Shown in pieces: positions 8,143-12,921 of a stretch of DNA of 12,921 bases. The notes beneath the pieces are model-generated. The model was not told the origin of the DNA. It saw only the letters and a list, made by a program, of their open reading frames with translations, and ran no database searches. Numbering within the stretch: position 1 is the first letter of the stretch; each line of letters opens with the position of its first letter. This stretch comes from Bacteroidota bacterium. Lineage in GTDB: Bacteria; Bacteroidota; Bacteroidia; Sphingobacteriales; Sphingobacteriaceae. Made by a program: the position numbers and the translations under genes. The stretch lies in the NCBI GenBank assembly GCA_013286985.1, contig JABDEQ010000069.1, positions 1 through 12,921 of the forward strand, written 5' to 3'.

Positions 8143-8799
8143 ATGGCTTATAAGTATATTGATAATTACCGCGAACAAGGTGCACGCAAAAAGCTGGTTG
8201 AAGAGTTACGAAAAAAAGGAATTGAAGATGAGCGCGTGCTACTGGCAATTGGAAAAGTACCCCGCCATTTCTTTTTTGACGAAACCTTCTGGAATCAGGC
8301 CTATAAAGATATTGCGTTTCCTATAGGCGAAGATCAAACCATATCACAGCCCTATACGGTTGCTTATCAAAGTCAGCTGCTTCATATTAATATAGGGGAT
8401 AAAGTGTTGGAAATAGGCACAGGCAGCGGCTACCAGGCCTGCATATTGCTGGAGCTGGGTGCAAAAGTTTATACCATTGAGCGCCAGGAGAAGTTATATG
8501 AACGCACCTGTAAAGTATTACCTTATATGGGCTATAAACCCAAATTCTTCTTAGGTGATGGCTCACGCGGCATTGCTAAACATGCCCCCTATGATAAAAT
8601 AATTGTAACCGCAGGGGCACCAACCGTGCCTGATGAGCTATTAAAGCAACTAAAAATAGGCGGTATCCTTGTTATTCCCGTTGGCGATCAGCAATCACAA
8701 AAAATGGTGACGGTACTAAAGGCTGGAGAGAACGACTATGAAAAAATAGTTTTAGATACTTTTAGATTTGTGCCTTTGGTAGGGGACAAGGCGTGGTAG
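8143..8799 (+). CDS. pcm: protein-L-isoaspartate O-methyltransferase
   Basis: This enzyme uses S-adenosylmethionine to methylate isoaspartyl residues in aged proteins, starting their repair in the cytoplasm. The 218 residues carry the substrate-loop motif GEDQTISQPY (62-71), SAM motif I VLEIGTGSGYQ (88-98), an acidic residue in the following strand (TIERQ, Glu113), and GDGSRG (138-143). It begins 84 nt after priA on the same strand. A TAGTTTTG (8128-8135) just before the ATG matches TAnnTTTG, but no -33 partner is seen, so read-through from priA is equally possible. Its stop is only 5 nt from a long inverted/tandem repeat block. Confidence 0.95.
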   Translation: MAYKYIDNYREQGARKKLVEELRKKGIEDERVLLAIGKVPRHFFFDETFWNQAYKDIAFPIGEDQTISQPYTVAYQSQLLHINIGDKVLEIGTGSGYQACILLELGAKVYTIERQEKLYERTCKVLPYMGYKPKFFLGDGSRGIAKHAPYDKIIVTAGAPTVPDELLKQLKIGGILVIPVGDQQSQKMVTVLKAGENDYEKIVLDTFRFVPLVGDKAW

Positions 8800-8803
8800 A
8801 AGG

Positions 8804-8889
8804 GAATGCGGGAGTCGGAATGTCAAATGCGGAATGTTAAGTACAGGATTTAAAAACACTCCGCATTTGGCATTCCGACTTCCGAATTC
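8804..8889. terminator. putative bidirectional terminator hairpin for pcm and smpB
   Basis: The inverted copy (8804-8838) and first direct copy (8855-8889) form a stem of about 35 bp with two mismatches and two G-U pairs. It lies 5 nt after pcm and within the 3' region of smpB read from the other strand. No long U-tract follows on either strand, so it is not a textbook intrinsic terminator. It could instead protect mRNA 3' ends or assist factor-dependent termination. Confidence 0.4.
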
Positions 8890-8966
8890 AAAAAACACTC
8901 CGCATTTGGCATTTCGACTTCCGAATTAAAAAACATTCCGCATTTGGCATTCCGACTTCCGAAATC
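8804..8966. repeat. one inverted plus three direct copies of a ~38-bp intergenic unit
   Basis: Three direct copies, each centred on CCGCATTTGGCATT(C/T)CGACTT, occupy 8852-8889, 8890-8927 and about 8928-8966. Comparable positions (8857, 8896, 8934) give periods of 39 and 38 bp. The copies differ at only a few bases. A fourth copy in reverse orientation (8804-8838) precedes them. Over 35 aligned positions it matches copy 1 at 31, with two differences that become G-U pairs in RNA, so it can fold into a long hairpin with a 16-nt loop (8839-8854). The block fills the whole gap between the pcm stop and the smpB stop. It is not a CRISPR array because there are no unique spacers. It probably serves as a two-way terminator and/or belongs to a dispersed repeat family. 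Confidence 0.9.
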
Positions 8967-8969
8967 AAA

Positions 8970-9419
8970 TTACTGTTTCATTACCCGGTTCAACTCTATT
9001 TTCGTGTCGCGTTCTTTCATGGTTTCGCGCTTGTCGAAAGTCTTTTTACCCTGGGCCAGACCTATCTCCAGTTTGGCAAAACCTCGTTCACTGATAAATA
9101 AGGCAAGTGGTACAATTGTTAATCCTTTTTCTTCGCCACGGGTTTGCAACTTTTTAAGTTCCTTTTTATTTAATAATAAAATGCGGTCGCGTTTGGCTTC
9201 ATGGTTATAAAAAGAACCGAAGCTATATTCAGATATGTGCAGGTTACGCACGTATAATTGCTCATTTATAAAAGTGCAGAATGCATCGTTAATGTTGGCT
9301 TTTCCCTGCCGGATAGATTTGATTTCTGTACCAAGCAATTGTATCCCCGCAACATATTTATCCAGAATATGGTATTCGAAATAAGCCTTTTTGTTTTTTA
9401 TATATATATTCTGATCCAT
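8970..9419 (-). CDS. smpB: SsrA-binding protein SmpB
   Basis: SmpB binds tmRNA and delivers it to stalled ribosomes for trans-translation. With the ATG at 9419 the protein has 149 residues, the usual size. It shows the OB-fold core with GTEIKSIRQGKANINDAFC (31-49) and the C-terminal GKKTFDKRETMKERD followed by a basic tail ending RVMKQ. A GTG one codon earlier (9422) is also in frame, but the ATG is preferred because GAGG stands 5 nt before it, a better ribosome-binding spacing. It follows the transporter gene by 29 nt on the same strand and is probably the last gene of the metal operon. The tmRNA gene is not in the window. Confidence 0.95.
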   Translation of the reverse strand: MDQNIYIKNKKAYFEYHILDKYVAGIQLLGTEIKSIRQGKANINDAFCTFINEQLYVRNLHISEYSFGSFYNHEAKRDRILLLNKKELKKLQTRGEEKGLTIVPLALFISERGFAKLEIGLAQGKKTFDKRETMKERDTKIELNRVMKQ

Positions 9420-9448
9420 CACTACCTCGTTTGCTGCAAATATGCAAA

Positions 9449-11335
9449 TTATTTTTCTTGCGGCTTAACAACCAACACCGGTACATTTACCATATGGCGC
9501 ACAGAGTTTACCGTGGTGCCAAAAATAAGATCTTTAAGTGCTTTGTGACCATGCGATCCCATTACTATAAAGTCAATTTTCTCTTCATTAACAATTTTAG
9601 CAATAGAACTTGCCGCCGTACCGAAGCCTATTTGGGCTTTGGTGTTATAACCAAGTCTCGTTAATGTGTTTACATAAGTATTCAGGTTATCAGCATCGCT
9701 TTGAGTTTCATGATCCATAACCTCGGTACCATAGTAACGAGCGCCGGCAGTTTCAACCACATGGATTAACGTGTATGACGCTTTTTTACCTCCCTGCATT
9801 ATAGCATTGCGGATGCAGTCTGTATCATTTTTCGAAAAATCAATGGTTACGCCAATATTGGTGTATTCAATTGGGGTTAGGTCCTCTATAGTTGTGGCCA
9901 GGCCATGCGGCACGCTTGCTGGTATATCGTAATGTTTAAATAGCAATGGTCTCAAAAATACATAAATAAGCAATACTGCAATCCCAATAATAACCGGTAT
10001 AACCAACATATAAATCCATAGAGCCGAATTAGGGTACTGTTTTATCCAGTCGCCCAATTGCTCAACCACCAGTTTTCCGTTTAAGTAAACTATTAAAACA
10101 GCGCAGGCCCAAGCCAATATTTTAACTTTTAAGCTGATGGCAAATTTCCCCATGCGCTTGCGGTTAGATGTAAAATGAATAAGCGGAATTACCGCGAAGC
10201 CCAGTTGTAAACTTAATACTACCTGGCTTAATATAATAAGGTTACCTAAACCTGTTTCGCCAAAATAGATAATGGTAAATACGGCAGGCACTATCGCCAG
10301 TACGCGGGTTAACAATCTACGCAACCAAGGTTCAATACGCAAGTTAATGTGTCCCTCCATTATGATTTGACCGGCAAGTGTCCCCGTAATGGTTGAGCTT
10401 TGGCCCGATGCTATCAAAGCAATAGCAAAAAGGGTAGGAGCAAGCTTGCCAAAAATATGTTCGAGCAATTTATAGGCATCCTGTATCTCGGCCACCTGGA
10501 AAAAACCGTTTCTAAAAAAGGCGGACGCCGCTAGTATTAAAATAGCGGCATTTACAACAAACGCCAGGTTCAATGCTATAACAGTATCAAACATATTAAA
10601 TTTAATAGCGGCTTTTATTCCCTTTTCGGTACGGGTAATTTGCCGGGTTTGCACCAAAGACGAGTGCAAATAAAGGTTATGAGGCATTACAGTAGCACCT
10701 ATAATGCCGATAGCTATGTACAATGCACTACCTGATAAGTTACCCGGAATAAATCCTTTTGCAATGCCCGCGGCATTCGGACTTACAATAAACATTTCTA
10801 TAAGGAAAGAAAGCCCGACGATAAATATCATCGACATAATAAATACCTCCAGCTTCCGCATGCCTTTATTCATTAAAAAAAGCATTAAAACGGTGTCTGT
10901 TATAGTAAGCGATACACCCCAGATAAGTGGAAGATGGAAAAGTAGTTGTAAGCCTATAGCCATACCAATTATTTCGGCCAAATCGCACGCTACAATGGCT
11001 ATTTGAGCCAACAAGTACAGACAAAAATTTGCAAACCTGGGATAGGCATTTTTTGAGGCCTGCGCCAAATCCAAACCGCGGACGATGCCCAATCGTGCAC
11101 TTAGTGATTGCAATAACAAGGCTATCAGATTTGACGCAAATAATATCCATATTAACCGATAGCCGAAAGCGCTCCCTCCGGCAATATCAGTGGCCCAGTT
11201 TCCCGGATCCATGTAACCGACGCTTACTAAATAAGCCGGGCCAAAAAAAGCCAGTATCCTTTTCCAGCCAACTTTATTTTCTGTTTTTATAGAATTATGA
11301 ACCTTGCCCAATGATTGATTAGCCGAATTACTCAT
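9449..11335 (-). CDS. mntH: Nramp-family Mn2+/Fe2+ transporter with C-terminal universal stress domain
   Basis: This proton-coupled importer of divalent metals sits in the inner membrane. At 628 residues it is about 200 longer than a bare MntH (about 410). The Nramp core (about 25-420) holds both metal-binding motifs: DPGN in helix 1 (43-46) and MPHN in helix 6 (217-220, preceded by Ala214). I count eleven helices in the core plus a twelfth (about 438-462), which would place the C-terminus in the cytoplasm. There a UspA-like domain (about 491-626) carries a nucleotide-binding G-x2-G-x9-G-T pattern (Gly593, Gly596, Gly606). The domain may sense ATP or stress and tune transport, which is an inference. 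The ATG overlaps the repressor stop (ATGA), so the two are translationally coupled, supporting Mn/Fe as substrate. Confidence 0.93.
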   Translation of the reverse strand: MSNSANQSLGKVHNSIKTENKVGWKRILAFFGPAYLVSVGYMDPGNWATDIAGGSAFGYRLIWILFASNLIALLLQSLSARLGIVRGLDLAQASKNAYPRFANFCLYLLAQIAIVACDLAEIIGMAIGLQLLFHLPLIWGVSLTITDTVLMLFLMNKGMRKLEVFIMSMIFIVGLSFLIEMFIVSPNAAGIAKGFIPGNLSGSALYIAIGIIGATVMPHNLYLHSSLVQTRQITRTEKGIKAAIKFNMFDTVIALNLAFVVNAAILILAASAFFRNGFFQVAEIQDAYKLLEHIFGKLAPTLFAIALIASGQSSTITGTLAGQIIMEGHINLRIEPWLRRLLTRVLAIVPAVFTIIYFGETGLGNLIILSQVVLSLQLGFAVIPLIHFTSNRKRMGKFAISLKVKILAWACAVLIVYLNGKLVVEQLGDWIKQYPNSALWIYMLVIPVIIGIAVLLIYVFLRPLLFKHYDIPASVPHGLATTIEDLTPIEYTNIGVTIDFSKNDTDCIRNAIMQGGKKASYTLIHVVETAGARYYGTEVMDHETQSDADNLNTYVNTLTRLGYNTKAQIGFGTAASSIAKIVNEEKIDFIVMGSHGHKALKDLIFGTTVNSVRHMVNVPVLVVKPQEK

Positions 11336-11982
11336 ATAGATACCAGTAAATTATTTGCCACTTCGCGGCTGATCTGCACTTTTTTATTTTCCATCAACAA
11401 AATAACCGAATGATCAAATTCAATGATGTCTGTAACTTCTATGTTTTTACCTATCATTAAGCCATGCTTTTCCAGGTATTGTAAAAATATGGTGGAGTGA
11501 TCCCTTACCCCGCAAATAACTGCATGCTCGTTGATATCAACTGTAGATACCGGCCTAAGATTATGTGCGTTAAATAAGCCATTGCAATCAGGAATAGGAT
11601 CGCCATGAGGATCGTACTTAGGATGGCCCATAAACTTATCCAATCTGTCTATCAGTTCATTCGAAGAAATATGCTCCATTTCTTCGGCCATTTCGTGAAC
11701 CTCATCCCATTTAAAGTTTAATTTTTCGACCAAAAAATATTCCCAAAGCCGGTGCTTGCGGATGATATTGATGGCAATTTTTTCTCCGGCTATAGTAAGA
11801 TTTACGCCCTGATATGGAGTGTAATTTATCAGCTCTTTGTCGGCCAGCTTTTTAAGCATATCTGTTACCGACGATGCCTTTGTGCTTAGCTGAGCCGCCA
11901 ATTGGTTTGTACTGGCAATTGCACCATTTAATGAGAGATGATAAATGGCTTTAAGGTAGTTTTCTTCGGCTAAAGTATTCAT
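11332..11982 (-). CDS. DtxR/MntR-family metal-dependent transcriptional repressor
   Basis: This regulator binds DNA when loaded with Mn2+ or Fe2+. In its 216 residues the winged helix-turn-helix is at about 1-64 and the dimerisation/metal domain at about 65-140 (with DPHGDPIP, 124-131). The C-terminal FeoA/SH3-like domain (about 142-216) is found in DtxR/IdeR but absent from short MntR. Aligned by eye, the metal ligands are Asn8 (Asp8 in B. subtilis MntR, Met10 in DtxR), His77, Glu81, His96, Glu100 (Glu as in MntR, Cys in DtxR), Glu103 and His104. It is therefore MntR-like at one key ligand, DtxR-like in architecture, and unusual at position 8. It overlaps the transporter gene by 4 nt and starts almost at its predicted transcription start. 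Confidence 0.92.
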   Translation of the reverse strand: MNTLAEENYLKAIYHLSLNGAIASTNQLAAQLSTKASSVTDMLKKLADKELINYTPYQGVNLTIAGEKIAINIIRKHRLWEYFLVEKLNFKWDEVHEMAEEMEHISSNELIDRLDKFMGHPKYDPHGDPIPDCNGLFNAHNLRPVSTVDINEHAVICGVRDHSTIFLQYLEKHGLMIGKNIEVTDIIEFDHSVILLMENKKVQISREVANNLLVSI

Positions 11983-11987
11983 TTATA

Positions 11988-12019
11988 CAAATCTAATAAT
12001 AAATTTAGACTTATCTAAA
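11988..12019 (-). promoter_or_regulatory. promoter of the repressor-transporter-smpB operon
   Basis: On the minus strand TAGATTTG (11995-11988) matches TAnnTTTG, and TTTA (12019-12016), a weak -33 element, stands 20 nt upstream. The predicted start of transcription is near 11984-11982, at or within a few bases of the repressor ATG (11982), so the mRNA may be leaderless. The -33 element and spacer lie inside the palindromic operator. Confidence 0.5.
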
Positions 12020-12021
12020 TT
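12002..12021. promoter_or_regulatory. palindromic operator, probably the DtxR/MntR-family box
   Basis: AATTTAGA and TCTAAATT form a perfect 8-bp inverted repeat around a 4-nt centre (CTTA). The core TTTAGA-N4-TCTAAA resembles DtxR/MntR-family operators, and the site overlaps the operon promoter between its -33 and -7 elements, so a bound dimer would block RNA polymerase. It lies 54 bp ahead of the divergent Lrp-type gene and could affect that too. The assignment rests on symmetry, position and family knowledge. Confidence 0.65.
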
Positions 12022-12075
12022 ATTGCCAACAAAAAATTTATTTCGGTCAAAATACTTTTTAAAAAAATTTTATTT

Positions 12076-12546
12076 ATGGCTGCTGAATTAGATAAAATAG
12101 ACCTGCAAATATTAAAGATATTGCAAGAGAATGGAAGGATAACGAACCTTCAGCTTTCAAATGAAATCGGACTTTCACCTGCACCCACTTTGGAGCGCGT
12201 ACGTAAACTGGAAAATGCCGAATATATAAAGAGTTATCACGCGCTGGTTGATGAGGAGAAACTGGGATTAGGTATAAAAACTTTTATCCAGATCTCACTT
12301 GATTTCCATCAGAAAAATACCATTCAAACTTTTTTGGACGAGATACAAAATATTAAGGAAGTTACTGAATGTCATCACGTAACTGGCCAATGTGATTTCC
12401 TTTTAAAAGTTTACGTTCGCGACATTAAATCGTACGAACAGTTGATAATGGAAAAAATAAGCCGCATTACCGTCGTGAAAACTTTCCAAACCATGATGAT
12501 TATGTCGACCAGCAAAAAAGAGCCTATAGTGCCGCTGGAATATTGA
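12076..12546 (+). CDS. Lrp/AsnC-family transcriptional regulator
   Basis: This feast/famine regulator usually responds to amino acids. Its 156 residues comprise an N-terminal helix-turn-helix (LDKIDLQILKILQENGR..., about 5-62, recognition region LSPAPTLERVRKLENAEYI) and a C-terminal RAM ligand/oligomerisation domain (about 66-145, with ECHHVTGQCDFLLKVYV at 98-114). It is transcribed divergently from the metal operon, with 93 bp between the starts that include the palindromic operator. A near-match -7 (TACTTTTT, 12053-12060) may be its promoter, but no -33 fits. Members of this family often control themselves or a neighbouring amino-acid gene; no such target is adjacent, so it may act elsewhere. 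Confidence 0.93.
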   Translation: MAAELDKIDLQILKILQENGRITNLQLSNEIGLSPAPTLERVRKLENAEYIKSYHALVDEEKLGLGIKTFIQISLDFHQKNTIQTFLDEIQNIKEVTECHHVTGQCDFLLKVYVRDIKSYEQLIMEKISRITVVKTFQTMMIMSTSKKEPIVPLEY

Positions 12547-12555
12547 TGTGGAGAT

Positions 12556-12644
12556 GTGCAGATTTTAAATGTGCAAATGATAGGCACATTAAGGAATATT
12601 TATTCGTTAATCAATTTGCACATCCGCACATTTAAAATCTGCAC
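12556..12644. repeat. perfect 19-bp inverted repeat with nested 10-bp inverted repeat
   Basis: The arms GTGCAGATTTTAAATGTGC (12556-12574) and its exact complement (12626-12644) enclose 51 nt. A second perfect pair, ATGTGCAAAT (12569-12578) and ATTTGCACAT (12614-12623), overlaps the first, so two competing or stacked hairpins are possible. The word GCACAT/ATGTGC recurs, including GGCACATT at 12583-12590. It fills the convergent gap, starting 9 nt after the Lrp-type gene stop and ending 6 nt before the ung stop. Its layout is like the pcm/smpB repeat, but the sequence is unrelated. Likely roles are two-way terminator or member of a dispersed intergenic repeat family. Confidence 0.88.
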
Positions 12645-12650
12645 CTATTC

Positions 12651-12921
12651 TCAATGTATCTGCCAATCAATAGGTGCTTTTCCCTCTTTTATGAGATAAT
12701 CATTTGCTTTTGAAAACGGTTTAGAGCCATAAAAGCCACCGCGGTTTACTGATAATGGTGATGGATGTATTGATTTTATTATCAAATGCTTTTTATCATT
12801 GATTAACACACTTTTTGATTGCGCATAACTTCCCCAAAGGATAAATACTACACCGCTGGTTTTGTCGGATATTTTTTGAATTACAGTATCTGTAAACTGC
12901 TCCCATCCTTTTTTTTGATGT
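12651..12921 (-). CDS. ung: uracil-DNA glycosylase, 3' part (5' end outside window)
   Basis: Uracil-DNA glycosylase removes uracil from DNA to start base excision repair. The visible 89 C-terminal residues run in one frame to a TGA at 12653-12651. They contain FILWGSYAQ, the conserved DNA-intercalation/catalytic loop [22 protein letters not shown] (His is the second catalytic residue of family 1 UDGs), and the family end PIDWQI. The N-terminal part with the GQDPYH water-activating motif would lie beyond base 12921. There is no sign of damage; the gene is simply cut by the window edge. Confidence 0.93.
   Translation of the reverse strand, partial: HQKKGWEQFTDTVIQKISDKTSGVVFILWGSYAQSKSVLINDKKHLIIKSIHPSPLSVNRGGFYGSKPFSKANDYLIKEGKAPIDWQIH

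Noticed and set aside
8852..8966. Regular ~38-bp direct repeats resembling a CRISPR array
   Set aside because: The copies abut with no unique spacers between them, one copy is inverted, and no cas genes are near. It is an intergenic repeat block.
9258..9664. Two plus-strand frames across the smpB start and transporter 3' end
   Set aside because: They overlap two firmly identified minus-strand genes and translate to sequence without family features.
10704..11292. Open frames opposite or overlapping the Nramp gene
   Set aside because: They are shadows of the membrane-protein coding sequence, with no recognisable protein features.

Overview
The window looks like ordinary chromosome from a Bacteroidota bacterium, most likely family Sphingobacteriaceae (Pedobacter/Mucilaginibacter-like). 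The evidence is moderately AT-rich DNA, promoter motifs of the Bacteroidota type (TTG/TTTG, about 19-20 nt, TAnnTTTG), a DUF5723-type outer-membrane protein, and housekeeping proteins of Bacteroidota character. The genus is an inference, since no rRNA or other decisive marker is present. I see no phage, insertion sequence, CRISPR array, tRNA or rRNA. No stretch longer than 300 bases lacks a gene.

Layout. Bases 1-227 hold two back-to-back promoters. One fires left off the window edge, where only the first five codons of a possible gene are visible; the other fires right into rpmH. The + strand then carries rpmH, rnpA, yidD (ribosomal protein L34, the RNase P protein, a membrane-insertion helper) and tsaB (t6A tRNA modification). 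A minus-strand pair follows: an uncharacterised membrane-anchored protein (537 aa) and a DUF5723-like outer-membrane beta-barrel candidate (477 aa). Next on the + strand are a DUF423 membrane protein overlapping priA (replication restart helicase), then pcm (protein-isoaspartate repair). The minus strand then carries a tight metal-homeostasis operon read right to left: a DtxR/MntR-family repressor, an Nramp Mn/Fe transporter fused to a universal stress protein (USP) domain, and smpB (trans-translation). Divergent from the operon is an Lrp/AsnC-family regulator on +. The 3' part of ung (uracil-DNA glycosylase) on minus closes the window.

How it fits together. rpmH/rnpA/yidD is the classic translation/membrane-biogenesis cluster, here without yidC next to yidD. 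The metal operon is the best regulatory story. A perfect 8-bp inverted repeat with a 4-nt spacer (12002-12021) lies between and over the promoter elements of the repressor gene, which suggests metal-dependent autorepression that also covers the transporter and possibly smpB.

The most unusual DNA is in two of the three convergent gene junctions. Between pcm and smpB there is an inverted copy followed by three direct copies of a ~38-bp unit. Between the Lrp gene and ung there is a perfect 19-bp inverted repeat with a nested second one. Both fill almost the whole gap and probably act as two-way terminators and/or belong to dispersed intergenic repeat families. I found no convincing new multi-gene system; the other items are single-locus observations.
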